Source of the DNA: Xiphydria camelus
Lineage: Eukaryota; Arthropoda; Insecta; Hymenoptera; Xiphydriidae
Length of the DNA stretch: 64,000 nt
Assembly (NCBI GenBank): GCA_963678675.1
Contig: OY783199.1
Location: 16,078,348 to 16,142,347, forward strand
Reading direction: 5' to 3'
The notes beneath the pieces were generated by a model that was not told the DNA's origin, ran no database searches, and saw nothing but the letters and a program-made list of their open reading frames with translations. Positions 35,701 through 41,960 of this stretch are shown here, piece after piece (position 1 is the first letter of the stretch; every line of letters begins with the position of its first letter). Made by a program: the position numbers and the translations under genes.

Positions 35701-36718
35701 TTTCGTCTCATTCGATAAAATACGTTTTGTGATTAGATGTTAATCAATTCAACTTCACTGCTTTGTTAATTGAATGCGAGTTGGTTTGTTTCAACAAGTC
35801 TTTGACAGACAAACGGTGGAAGTATACCGAGAAAACAATTTATTTGTAGTTAATAAATGTTTCTATAAATATGGCGAAATAAACATTTTATTGGTTCGAG
35901 TAAATATTCGTTAACCATTGCGATATGTCTTTTGTACAATAAAATTCTTTGGGGTAACTATTTGAATGAAATAAAGATTTTAATACTTAACATATATTTT
36001 CTTGTCCTAACGAAATATTTATTTCGCCGTATTTGAAAAGGAAAATTAGATTTATTAGGTAATTATTAATAAACTGTTTTCTCAGTGTACAGCGTTAACT
36101 ACACTGAGAAAAAAATCGTTTGATCCAATTAAATTTTGAGATTACGCGAGCGGGTATCTAAATATTATACATAGTTATTTAAACAAATATTTCATCGAAG
36201 CAGCTAACATAAGTAAATATCTAGTTACTTCAACTAAATTTTATTTGCTTCAACTACATATTTGCTGAGATAACTATATATTTAATTAGCCACCTGAGAA
36301 ATTGTTGTTTGTGAAATTTCGTGAAATCAAACGATTCTTTTTCTCATTGTGATATTCGCGTTCGTTTACAGGCTTCTACTCCTGGCGCAACCGGGACGCC
36401 GGTTCCTGGTTCATCCAGGCGATCTGTGCGGAGCTGAAATGCAACGGTTTCACGCGAGATCTGCTTACGATCATGACGTTCGTCAATCGGCGAGTCGCCG
36501 TGGAGTTCCAGTCGTACGTGCCGCAGAACGAGACTATGAACGCGACGAAGCAGATCCCCTCGGTCGTCTCGATGCTGACGCGGCTGGTTTACTTCACGAG
36601 GAAGAATTACGGCCACTTTGAGGCGGTATCGATGGAGTATAATAATTATCGTCAGGATGGAAAAACCGCGTACGACGGTCAGAGCGTGCCCGGGCGTATG
36701 AAATCGACGCGAGTATGA
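11982..36718 (+). CDS. Effector caspase (caspase-3/7, drICE/Decay type), five coding exons
   Basis: Exons 11982-12097, 21674-21936, 32121-32296, 33910-34030 and 36372-36718 join in one frame (1023 nt, 340 residues). All introns are GT-AG with phases 2, 1, 0, 1. This is a cytosolic cysteine protease that cleaves after Asp during apoptosis. Visible residues: P1-pocket Arg88 in SRTGT, catalytic His145 in SHG, catalytic Cys187 in QACRGE, and Arg231 in YSWRN. The first ~38 residues are a short acidic prodomain without CARD or DED, with likely processing Asps in DYGTDVDG. The p20/p10 linker is short, and KTD203-S is the likeliest cleavage site. After the usual end (MLTRLVYFTRKN) there is a ~30-residue tail absent from Drosophila Drice. 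The start is the first ATG after an in-frame TAA at 11856-11858, with A at -3. QACRG rather than QACQG hints at the Decay rather than the Drice/Dcp-1 branch. The introns total ~23.7 kb, largely mobile elements. Confidence 0.93.
12098..12838. other. Caspase intron 1, left part, single-copy
   Basis: A 124-codon + strand ORF at 12285-12659 lies here but has no domain, no start context and random composition; it is treated as chance. A CACTGACAAAAATAATTT fragment near 12811 is an eroded CACTGAG terminus. Confidence 0.35.
12839..13240. repeat. Family A element, copy 5 (composite, 402 bp)
   Basis: Starts CAGGCGGAAAAGTTCTATAT and ends ATATCTTTTCTACCTG. The interior motif TCCATATATGGATTTGATCC occurs twice (near 12871 and 12979), suggesting one copy inside another or an internal duplication. 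Confidence 0.65.
13261..13662. mobile_element. Long-TIR element with TA-flanked CAGGGTG ends (Tc1/mariner-like, non-autonomous)
   Basis: The first ~95 bp (TACAGGGTGATTCGAAATGG, then GCGCACTTCCTCTCGTAGAG and GAACCGAAAGTTCCTGTAC) recur inverted at the right end, finishing AATCACCCTGTA. The central ~200 bp is not inverted. The TA ends suggest a Tc1/mariner-mobilised element. ORFs at 13457-13828 come from this element and are not genes. Confidence 0.7.
13663..14309. other. Caspase intron 1, unannotated
   Basis: GC-richer DNA with no coding or repeat signal that I can support. Confidence 0.3.
14310..14537. repeat. CACTGAG element, family G, copy 3
   Basis: Starts CACTGAGAAGAAGCTTAATT and ends AATCTTTTCTGGGTGTA, with inverted halves around TTTATTTGTATCGAACG. 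Confidence 0.65.
14609..15851 (-). mobile_element. pogo-like Tc1/mariner derivative, copy 1 (1243 bp)
   Basis: Starts GTAGGGGAAGGTGGGGCAAG and ends with the inverted TTGCCCCACCTTACCCTAC. The same motif recurs inside in both orientations (GGGGCAAGATGACG near 14819, 15437 and 15818), so the ends are compound. The strand is that of the transposase remnant at 14835-15196. A nearly identical copy lies inverted at 48506-49807. Confidence 0.8.
14835..15196 (-). pseudogene. pogo/Tigger-type transposase, C-terminal remnant, copy 1
   Basis: The - strand reading gives a RPFPKYNRPL segment, two in-frame stops, then KASILTATLNKEELEQKERE, a Lys-rich linker, and a C-terminal zinc-binding motif ending ACTGYEKHGPFKCDFCV. 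ASILTAT and the terminal Cys-x2-WWH-x2-Cys ... Cys-x2-Cys are typical of insect pogo-type transposases. The catalytic DDE part is missing, so it cannot be active. Confidence 0.65.
15852..16652. other. Caspase intron 1, unannotated
   Basis: Contains an 11-base G run near 16364. No repeat partner or coding exon was recognised. Confidence 0.3.
16653..17384. mobile_element. CAGGGTGACT-ended element split by a family J insertion
   Basis: Left end CAGGGTGACTGGAAAAAACT and right end the inverted GCCTGTAGTCACCCTG. The flanks contain repeated TTCCCTGAC / TTTTCCCTGA words. A complete family J element lies inside at 16907-17166. The ORF at 17266-17736 on the - strand crosses the right boundary and is not a gene. 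Confidence 0.6.
16907..17166. repeat. Foldback element, family J, copy 3 (nested)
   Basis: Starts CACACGGAGACGACAGTTCA and ends ACACTGTTTTCTCGGCG. It contains ATATGGCGAAATAAATATTTCG with an inverted partner on the right (CAATATCCAACTAAACATTTATTAAC region). Confidence 0.65.
17385..19215. other. Caspase intron 1, unannotated
   Basis: About 1.8 kb with AT-rich (18060-18600) and GC-richer (18770-19100) parts. No exon, repeat partner or RNA gene could be supported. Confidence 0.3.
19216..19751. repeat. CACTGAG element, family B, copy 2, split by a family A element
   Basis: Starts CACTGAGAAAAATAACTTTT and ends CAATTATTCTTCTCATTGTCAGTG, flanked by TA on both sides. Family B words (TTGGTTGGAATAATTAAAC, TTTAACTAAATACGTTTTGTC) lie on both sides of the insertion at 19438-19677. 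Confidence 0.65.
19438..19677. repeat. Family A element, copy 6 (nested, complete)
   Basis: Starts CAGGCGGAAAAATTCGATAT and ends CATCGAACTTTCCCACCTG. TGTGGTTTTGGTCATACATGG and its complement CATATGACCAGAACCACACA pair across the element. Confidence 0.75.
19752..21673. other. Caspase intron 1, right part
   Basis: Pyrimidine-rich (20100-20200) and purine-rich (20450-20560) stretches create ORFs on both strands at 20416-20755 that shadow each other. No domain was recognised. The last bases (ATTTCCCTACAG) form the exon 2 acceptor. Confidence 0.35.
21674..21936 (+). CDS. Caspase exon 2 (start of p20)
   Basis: Acceptor CCCTACAG at 21673. Encodes HETDDYTV, the first strand RRGVALIFNHVHF, and SRTGT with Arg88 of the P1 pocket, then the DVRVHTDPTYK segment and VLEG. 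The donor GGAA|GTAAGTATA leaves one base (phase 1). A second in-register GT at 21941 is weaker and would shift the frame. Confidence 0.92.
22313..22866. repeat. Three-unit tandem repeat, ~173-187-bp unit
   Basis: AAATTTAAAGGAAACTCGAA, AAATTTAAAGGAAACACAAG and AAATTTTGAGGAAATTCGAA open three successive units near 22313, 22500 and 22673. Each unit continues with ACGGAAAG, TGAATTTGAATAACAAAA, TTCTTCTCTTAAAAT, a CATCAAAACGCATGAT-like word and TCTACTTTCGTTTGACTC. It lies inside caspase intron 2. The 169-codon ORF at 22679-23188 starts in the last unit and is treated as chance. Confidence 0.75.
22867..24997. other. Caspase intron 2, unannotated
   Basis: About 2.1 kb of mixed, CpG-containing DNA. 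Short overlapping ORFs at 23695-23975 and 24342-24717 shadow each other on opposite strands. No repeat partner was seen. Confidence 0.3.
25104..25365. repeat. CACTGAG element, family B, copy 3 (nested)
   Basis: Starts CACTGAGAAATATAACCTAG and ends CGTATTCTTTTTCTCAGTG. The interior has TAACTAGATATGTAGTTAAAATGAC and AATATTTGGTTCAATTCAC. Confidence 0.7.
25388..25470. repeat. (AT)n-(AG)n compound microsatellite
   Basis: About 24 AT units followed by about 17 AG units. Confidence 0.9.
25513..25916. mobile_element. Long-TIR element with TA-CAGGGTG ends (nested)
   Basis: Starts TACAGGGTGTTATGCAGGTC and ends ATAACACCCTGTA. The arms are ~105 bp and nearly identical (AACCTTATATGAGCTGATAG, AGCCACAGTTACCTTAGTAC and their complements). 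The interior is ~190 bp. It has the same terminal six bases as the element at 13261-13662 but unrelated arms. Confidence 0.75.
25945..26654. other. Caspase intron 2, unannotated
   Basis: Short overlapping ORFs on both strands at 25861-26451 shadow each other. There is a 10-base G run near 26470. Nothing is assigned. Confidence 0.3.
26655..26696. repeat. (TG)n microsatellite, ~21 units
   Basis: Uninterrupted TG dinucleotides. Confidence 0.9.
26705..26913. repeat. CACTGAG-type element, family G, copy 4, left part
   Basis: GGAAAAAAATTTATTAAAATACG and GAAAGTTTATTAGTCATAAT match family G copies at 14310 and 59217. The element is cut after TCTATTAGA, and its right end (TTCGTATTAAAATAAATTTAT) resumes at 28546 beyond the Helitron. 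Confidence 0.6.
27076..27453 (-). pseudogene. Helitron PIF1-like helicase, C-terminal remnant
   Basis: On the - strand, IPMISNDLTFEFKRLQFPLR, LAFAITINKA, a stop (TAA at 27240-27238 where Gln is expected), then GQTLTIAGLNLENSCFSHDQ, LYVACSRVGTPKNLHVFTP and KNIVYPLALR to a natural stop at 27078-27076. This is the end of the PIF1-type helicase of insect Helitrons (motifs with TINK-x-QGQTL and LYVACSRV). One nonsense change and loss of everything upstream show that it is dead. Confidence 0.85.
27891..28500. repeat. 129-bp tandem repeat inside the Helitron
   Basis: Units starting CTCAGAAACCTTCGCGGGCA begin at 27891, 28020 and 28149, spaced exactly 129 bp, and a fourth, displaced unit begins at 28416. 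Each runs through CAATCGGATGAACGGTTTAG and ends near TTTTTGAACACCCTGTATA. Confidence 0.85.
28577..30173. other. Caspase intron 2, with a 240-bp spaced inverted repeat
   Basis: CATAATTCGAGAGTC-x-AAACGCAGGACCTCG (28807-28838) is inverted at 29047-29083. The words AGACCTGCAG / GGACCTGCAG occur three times (about 28651, 28791 and 29199). ORFs at 29663-30055 on both strands shadow each other. Confidence 0.4.
30174..30408. repeat. CACTGAG-type element, family G, copy 5 (terminally eroded)
   Basis: CTGAGGGAAAAGGTCTAGTTG at the left, then TTTATTTGAGATAAGCACGA and an inverted right half with TCTCAAATAAATTTTTCTATTAGG. Confidence 0.65.
30409..31127. other. Caspase intron 2, unannotated
   Basis: A 92-codon ORF at 30562-30840 (+) has no domain, splice sites or start context that I would trust. 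Nothing else was found. Confidence 0.3.
31128..31669. repeat. Family H element, copy 2, containing a family I element
   Basis: Outer ends CACAGTGAGATAAATAATTGCT and CAGCAATTATTTCTCTCAGTG. The family I insertion at ~31345-31585 has TCAGCAAAACTAAGTTTTGC at the left and AAAACCGAGTTTTGCTAAGA at the right. Confidence 0.7.
31670..32120. other. Caspase intron 2, right end
   Basis: Nothing recognised apart from the acceptor TTTCGTTTCAG immediately before exon 3. The open frame running into exon 3 from 32057 is intronic. Confidence 0.4.
32121..32296 (+). CDS. Caspase exon 3 (catalytic histidine)
   Basis: Acceptor TTTCGTTTCAG. Encodes AAEDHSDADTLVVVAMSHGE with catalytic His145, then the LYPVDALWDPFTADRC segment and LAGKPKLFFIQ. 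Donor CAG|GTAAGTC, phase 0. The last codon is the Gln of the active-site pentapeptide QACRG. Confidence 0.95.
32297..33297. other. Caspase intron 3, left part
   Basis: No exon or repeat partner was recognised. Confidence 0.35.
33298..33525. repeat. Family H element, copy 3
   Basis: Starts GCATTAAGAAAAATAATTAT and ends ACTAGCAATTATTTCTCTCAGTG, with inverted interior words (AAGAATATACGAG / TTCTCAAAAAG region). Confidence 0.65.
33910..34030 (+). CDS. Caspase exon 4 (catalytic cysteine, interdomain linker)
   Basis: Acceptor TATTTTCCAG. Encodes ACRGERLDKGVIITHKTDSK, the linker, then SIPAYADIMVAYSTYDG. Cys187 is the second residue. Donor GACG|GTAAGAG, phase 1. Only ~14 residues separate Asp193 from the first p10 strand, and the sole plausible processing site is after KTD203. 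Confidence 0.95.
34395..34690. repeat. AT-rich foldback element, family L, copy 1
   Basis: An inverted repeat centred near 34568 (TTCAATTTATTATTTTATCT / AGATAAAATAATAAATTGAA) lies between TAAACATTAATATACTCCCT and AGTATATTAATTTTCATAAT. Related sequence occurs at 40287, 54412 and 57456. Confidence 0.6.
34691..35586. other. Caspase intron 4, unannotated
   Basis: Contains a C run near 35070-35081 and GC-rich DNA. No exon was recognised. Confidence 0.3.
35587..35740. repeat. Family B fragment
   Basis: CACTGAAAAAAGAATTTAGT and TTCCAACCAAATTGTTTGG, matching the left part of the element at 43452. The right end is lost. Confidence 0.5.
35826..36088. repeat. Foldback element, family J, copy 4
   Basis: Starts ACCGAGAAAACAATTTATTT and ends AATAAACTGTTTTCTCAGTGT; contains ATATGGCGAAATAAACATTT and the inverted CGAAATATTTATTTCGCCGT. 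Confidence 0.7.
36102..36351. repeat. CACTGAG element, family B, copy 5, next to the exon 5 acceptor
   Basis: Starts CACTGAGAAAAAAATCGTTT and ends AATCAAACGATTCTTTTTCTCATTGTG. Its right edge is only 20 bp upstream of caspase exon 5, so it occupies the place where the branch point and pyrimidine tract would lie. Confidence 0.75.
36372..36718 (+). CDS. Caspase exon 5 (p10 and C-terminal tail)
   Basis: Acceptor TTCGTTTACAG. Encodes FYSWRNRDAGSWFIQAICAE with P1-pocket Arg231, the DLLTIMTFVNRRVAVEFQSY segment, KQIPSVVSMLTRLVYFTRKN, then a polar tail ending GRMKSTRV before TGA at 36716-36718. An AATAAA at 36810-36815, supplied by the neighbouring family K element, could serve as the polyadenylation signal. 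Confidence 0.95.
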
Positions 36719-36784
36719 GCGATATACGCGGATGAGGTTGTACGATTCGCAGAAATGTATGTAACATTGCTCGTATTCCTACGC

Positions 36785-37252
36785 CGAGGAAGAAAATTTG
36801 CTCGATCGAAATAAATGTGCTTAGAAAAGTTCTCAAAGTATTTTTATTCATTTGGAATCACAGAAAGATCGATACCAATAAATTTTATATAATGTTTACA
36901 GTAAAAAAGGTACATATACGAGGGTTTTCAGATGTTTTTACAGTGCGATATAGTGTTTTCTATCGAAAACATTAAATCGCGATAGCGTAAATTATAATTT
37001 ATACTAGTGTCCGAGGAAAAATTGTTCTCCAGAATATCCGAAAACTTTCATGTGTACCACTTTTACTGTAAATACGGTAAAACTTACCGGTATCAGTCTT
37101 TTCGTGATGAATACCAATCGAATGTATAAAAATATAATAGTATTGATTTAATTGACGTTATTTGCATCAAATAAGTATTCATTCGAATAAATGTGCTTTC
37201 AGATCTCTCAAAAAACACATTTACTTCGATCAAGCAAATTTTTTTCACAATG
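36785..37252. repeat. Family K element, copy 2, with a nested TACAGTAAAA element
   Basis: Outer parts: GGAAGAAAATTTGCTCGATC, GAAATAAATGTGCTTAG, and at the right AATAAATGTGCTTTCAGATC and AGCAAATTTTTTTCAC. An inner element at 36897-37070 has TACAGTAAAAAAGGTACATA and the inverted TGTACCACTTTTACTGTA. Confidence 0.65.
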
Positions 37253-37914
37253 TACCCCTTTCGTAACACTTATCATACATATCATTACCACACCGAACTC
37301 GACCACTATAAATTTCGGCAAACGCGTGCCACGCTCTCGTTTCCATATAGAACGGTCATCGTCGGGTCGACAGAAAGAAAGTCGAAAAGTTTCCAACCCT
37401 TACTCGATGACGGAGCGCTACCGCTCATCGGGGAGGGCGGAGAATAAGTCACAGAGTTCCCGCGACACTCCCCCCTCTTCTTCTGCAATCTCACGACTTC
37501 CAAGTTCGAGCCGAAGATAGCTGCGTAATGGAAGGGGCCGATAAAAGGGGGCCGAGAGGGTTTCCACCCCGCACGACCCCCGTGAAAGAAAGTACACGCG
37601 TGCTGACAAAGCGTCGGTAACAAATGGCGCGTGGAGGGAGAACGAAGGACGGATAGCGAGTCCAGTAGAGGCGATTCCCGTTGAAGGGTGAGCGACTGGA
37701 AGAGGGACTGGTTTTAGCGGCGATACAAACTTTTCGGTGACGGGGAGCGACGGGGTATTTCGATTCGTTTCAATTTGAGTGTCATTACCTGTTATACTTG
37801 TCCAAGTTGTAATTGCGATTGGAATATATGAGCGATATTTGTTTAACGAGCTTCGATTTTTTAAATACCTACGATCCTCAAATCCTCGCCCTATTACCTA
37901 GACGGAAACGTTCT
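37253..37914. other. Downstream of caspase, unannotated
   Basis: Overlapping ORFs on both strands at 37191-37623 shadow each other. There is no domain or repeat partner. Confidence 0.3.
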
Positions 37915-38092
37915 AGGTGGTTTGTATATGATCCATATTGTATATAAAAGATTTGGTTCTACATGGATTATATATGATTTTTGTATAAAAACCATATACA
38001 GACTATATCATATATGAGGCTAAACTTACTCGCCAGGAAAGAAACTTCGATCACTATTGTTTCATTATCTATGAGCTTTTGGCTCATATTTT

Positions 38093-38170
38093 TCGTCACC
38101 TCAATATAGGTTTGTTCAATATCCTCCTTTTGGGAATGGGACATTGAACAAACCTATGTTGGGGTGACGA
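38093..38170. repeat. Near-perfect 78-nt hairpin
   Basis: Arms TCGTCACCTCAATATAGG+TTTGTTCAAT and ATTGAACAAACCTATG+TTGGGGTGACGA pair over ~28 bp with two mismatches and a ~22-nt loop. It is absent from the other copy of element C. Confidence 0.7.
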
Positions 38171-38182
38171 TTTGTATAATCC

Positions 38183-38397
38183 CAGGCGGAAAAATTCTCT
38201 ATATTTTGTAGATGATACATATATGATTTTGGTTATATATGAATTATAATATAATAATATACGATTTATATATTAATCATATAAGGACTATATGTAGATT
38301 TTTAAATAATTGTACAATCCATACACAGTCTATATATGTATATTATAGAAATCATATATAATCCACATATATGAATCGTATAGAACTTTTCCGCCTG
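38183..38397. repeat. Family A element, copy 9 (inner, complete)
   Basis: Starts CAGGCGGAAAAATTCTCTAT and ends TAGAACTTTTCCGCCTG. Confidence 0.75.
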
Positions 38398-38677
38398 AGA
38401 GATACTTTTTTGAAGATAACATTTTTATCTGCAACAAAGTATTATATCGATGTAGGCCAAAAGTTTATAAATAATGAGATAATGGTGACCGACATTTCTT
38501 TCCTGTTCGAGTAAGTTTAGCCTCATATGATGTATGGATTATTTGAATCTTTTAAATTTGTGTACAATTCATAGTCCATATATGGTTCACATAAAAATCA
38601 TATATAATCCATCTGGGACTAAATCCATGTATGATAGACTATACACACACATAATCCATATAAAACTTTTTCATCTG

Positions 38678-40286
38678 GATTATTATAATATTTCACACAG
38701 AAAAAAAAATGATATTGACAGACTCGGGAAAAAATACGCGTCGAAAGATCAAGAAATTTGTTCAACGCGGATTTAAGGGATACGGAAAGCCGTGACGCCG
38801 CGAGAAAAAAGCATTTCCTCCGCGAGACCATTCGTCTTTGTCATCCGCGGCGTATACAGAGGGCAGAGAACTGACGCACTGTGCGCCGCAGCTCTCAGGC
38901 GACAGCGCGGCAACTCTAACGCCGCGCATTCGCCCGGTCGCCCGCGAAAGTATCCATCCAACCCCTCGAAAATCTCCCCCCGCGACGCCACTCGCGCGTA
39001 CACTCGGAAGCTCGCTTCCGCGCGCTCCGCAGTTTCAATAAAACGTCACCGGCATCGCCCCGACTGCGAGACGTGCGCGAAACTCGAGTGCAGGCGTCTG
39101 TCACCCCCTTTCCGTGTCTTCGTTTACGTAACGTTACAATGCGCGAGAAGACACCCTCGACGCTCTAATTTGAGTGCAAACGTGTTGCGAGGGTTGTCTG
39201 GCGAGCGCGCTCCTCTCCTCCGAGGAAAAGAGGGACGAGGAGGCGATCGTCGCTCGTCTGCGCGCCGCTCGCGAAGAGAGGGTGGCGAGCCATCGCGTCG
39301 CGCGCGCGATAGGGGCGAAGAGGGAGGAAACGCGCGGAAGAAGAAGACGCGAAGGCGCGCCGGGAGAAGACGAACGAGTGGGGCTGGTTTCAGAGGAGAT
39401 AGAGAGGGCTAATGAGATCTCGGATTGAGGGTTGACGCGGCGAAGTGCGCGCGGAAAAACGCGCGCGAGGAGGGATGGAAAAGGTGGACGAGCGAAGAGG
39501 CCGAGTCTCGAGAAGCAATAAGGAGGAGTGGAGGAGGGAGTCGAGCTTACGGCGGTGGAAGAGACGCGGGGAAACGAATCGAGGCGAAATTTTTCCTCCT
39601 CTCTTTTTTTTTGAAAAAGGCGCGAAAAGAGAGAAATACGAGCCGAATACGCGCCGGGCGTACTTATCGCGCCTTTGTAAATTCCAATTCGCGGAGAGAT
39701 ACAGAAATCTCGCGTGTACGGCGCGCTTTCTACCCCTTCCTCCCTCGGCCCTTTTTATAGCCGTGTTTTTCTCCCCGCCGACGCGATAGAAGATGAAACG
39801 TTCTCGCGAAGCGTGACTTTTGGCAGTGAGCGGCGCGAATCGCGCCGCGGGGTCAGTCGGGGGATTTAATTGGACGGGATGGCTCGTGCGAACTGAAAGC
39901 AACGAGCGTATCTTTTGGACGGGAGAGGAAAGCGTGGAAGAGGGAAAAAAAGAGCGAAAAAGAGAGGGAGAGTTATTTCGGGTTAGTTTTTCCGGAGGAA
40001 AGTAGGGGAGGGACGGGGGTGATGGAGGAGGAGATTTCGAGGGCCGAATAAAAGTATCTGCCGTCGCGAAGGTTCCGCGAACGAAGATCGATGGACGAAC
40101 GCGTATCGCGAGACCGACGCGTTGTCTTTTATTTTTTGTTTTAGTCGCGACGGCGGAACGATAATGGGCGAGAGGAGTGGGCAGCGGTAGTCGTTATTAC
40201 TCCAAGTGATAAAATTAGCAGTGTAAGTAGTATACATATGTATGCTACTACGACGATGGAAAGAAAAACAAAATTGCACATCGCGA
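38678..40286. promoter_or_regulatory. CpG-rich, strand-asymmetric block, possible promoter or 5' exon of an unknown gene
   Basis: From about 38790 to 40230 the DNA is CpG-rich. From 39200 on, the + strand is strongly purine-rich (GAGG/GAAG/CGAGGAGG words), producing long Arg-rich ORFs in several frames on both strands (for example 38792-39412 and 39390-39902) that cannot all be genes and show no domain. Unmethylated CpG-rich blocks of this kind in insects often mark promoters and first exons. No TATA or confirmed start is identified. Confidence 0.3.
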
Positions 40287-40460
40287 TGTAAAAAAAATTT
40301 GTATTTTTAATATATTCTTACACGAAGCTTTTTTCTAATGCGTGATTATGAAAATTAATACGCTCCGTAATTATGAAAATTATTATATTTCCTTATGAAA
40401 TTACCCTTATAAATTTCGTAACGGAGTTTTATATAAAATATATGAGCTTTATATAAAAAG
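40287..40460. repeat. Family L element, copy 2 (eroded)
   Basis: ATGCGTGATTATGAAAATTA and ATTATATTTCCTTATGAAAT match the family L words at 34395 and 54412. Confidence 0.5.
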
Positions 40461-40600
40461 TATTTCACTTCATTTTTAAAGTAGCACTAGACCATTTGCA
40501 CGCGCAAGCGCGCTCCTAAAACGTGTTTCATAACATTTACATTTACTTCAACACTAATTTTATCAAATTGAATTTCCCCGCTTTAACTATCGAATACTAT

Positions 40601-40708
40601 ATCGATATCGATTATCAACCAACCAATGGCGGTAGGTGACCACGACTTTCGATTATCGATATCGATTGTCAACCAACCAATGGAGATAGGTGACCACGAC
40701 TTTCGATT
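40601..40708. repeat. 54-bp tandem duplication
   Basis: ATCGATATCGATTATCAACC followed by AACCAATGGCGGTAGGTGAC and CACGACTTTCGATT is repeated once with four changes. The unit contains a palindromic ATCGATATCGAT. Confidence 0.85.
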
Positions 40709-41387
40709 ATATCGCGTTGGATTTTATTAGATAGGATTGATGTATTACTACGACGATACAAAATTGAGATAATAAATATTAAACTACTCGAAATCGCGTC
40801 AAGTGAAAACTACTTTTTATACGCACCAGCCAATATTTCCCAAAAATTAAAAAGGTGAGACGAGCCGATTAATTCTGCTCGAAAACGCGCTCGTCTGCTT
40901 CCAGCGAATTCGTCGAAATGTTAATTTCGAGTTAAGCCTCGAGTTTCGATTAACTACACGCGCGTAATATACGCAACTTTGACGGGGCTTAAAGTATAAG
41001 TTTCGAGGGGTTATAGAATACTTCGAAAACTGGCCTCTGTGCTCGGCTATTTTGAATTTCAACGCAGATATTATATATTCATCTTGTAATCAGAAATTCC
41101 ACAGACACTCGCTATACGTGCCGTACTCGCAGCCGGCGAAGTGGATCGCGCGTGTCCCGGAGACTCGGTTATATTAGGCGCGGCTTGTAATCCACTTGTA
41201 AATCCGCCTACACGCAGAGTGGAATTTAATCGAAGCCGGAGATCGCGAGCGGAACGATCGAGCGAGGTGGCGATCCAGGGTGGTCGCGTGGTAAAATTCA
41301 GTTGGTAAATCCCGGTCGAATGGAATTGGATGAAAGTATGGAGAAAATGGGCCCGATCCCATGAATAATCGTAACCGTCGAGTGCAT
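40709..41387. other. Intergenic, nothing recognised
   Basis: ORFs at 41071-41413 on the - strand overlap in two frames and show no domain. Confidence 0.3.
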
Positions 41388-41620
41388 ACACGGAAAAAAA
41401 TTAATCGTAGCATTTACGAAGTTCGTGGTAAATTTCGCGACAAGGTCAATTTATCGTTACCTACGATACTAAAATTTTAGTGAAAATTATAGTAAAACTT
41501 GTAGAGGTTTCAAGCATTGCTGTAATTTTTACTAAAATTGTAATTATCGTAATGAAAAATTAGTCATGTTCCGAAATTTACCACAAACTTTGTAAATACT
41601 ACGATTTATTTTTTTTCGCG
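41388..41620. repeat. CACGGAAAAA-ended foldback element
   Basis: Left ACACGGAAAAAAATTAATCG with TAGCATTTACGAAGTTCGTGG; right AATTTACCACAAACTTTGTAAATACTACG with TTATTTTTTTTCGCG. The termini resemble the CACTGAGAAAA group with a changed core. Confidence 0.65.
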
Positions 41621-41960
41621 CAGAGAGAAAAATACAATATATATACTTTTTTGAACTATATAATCGCGAGTGAGAGATTTCTAGCCATTCGAATTGTAAT
41701 TTCTACAGGTCTTTATAAATATTTTATTCGAAAATTCACGCGGGAAATATATTAGAAATATTGTCTCTAATTAATATACTCACAATTACAATGATTTGTG
41801 TTAAATTTATGAATATATAGTGCATTGTTAGCAGATAGTACATTTTTTGCTTACGAATAATATAATTTATAGTTCACTTCACACCATTTATAAAGACTAT
41901 AAAATAAGTTCGAGGCCACATAGAATTAAACAATCATTCCTTAAACTATGTCTTTCTCTC
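41621..41960. repeat. Possible AT-rich CAGAGAGAAAA element
   Basis: Starts CAGAGAGAAAAATACAATAT and finishes ATGTCTTTCTCTCAGT. The interior is AT-rich with no close copy in the window. Confidence 0.4.

Larger units (their letters stand above)
38008..38530. repeat. Foldback element C, copy 2 (interrupted)
   Basis: Left TATGAGGCTAAACTTACTCG and GAAAGAAACTTCGATCACT; right GGCCAAAAGTTTATAAATAA, GACATTTCTTTCCTG and AAGTTTAGCCTCATA. The same arms are at 1321-1534. Confidence 0.7.
37915..38677. repeat. Family A element, copy 8, carrying a four-layer nest
   Basis: The outer family A copy (AGGTGGTTTGTATATGATCC ... AACTTTTTCATCTG) is split by element C copy 2 (38008-38530), which in turn contains a complete inner family A copy (38183-38397) and a 78-nt hairpin (38093-38170). 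Confidence 0.65.

Noticed and set aside
38792..39902. 206- and 170-codon ORFs on opposite strands
   Set aside because: They arise from CpG-rich, purine-biased DNA in which stops are rare; Arg-rich low-complexity translation and no domain.
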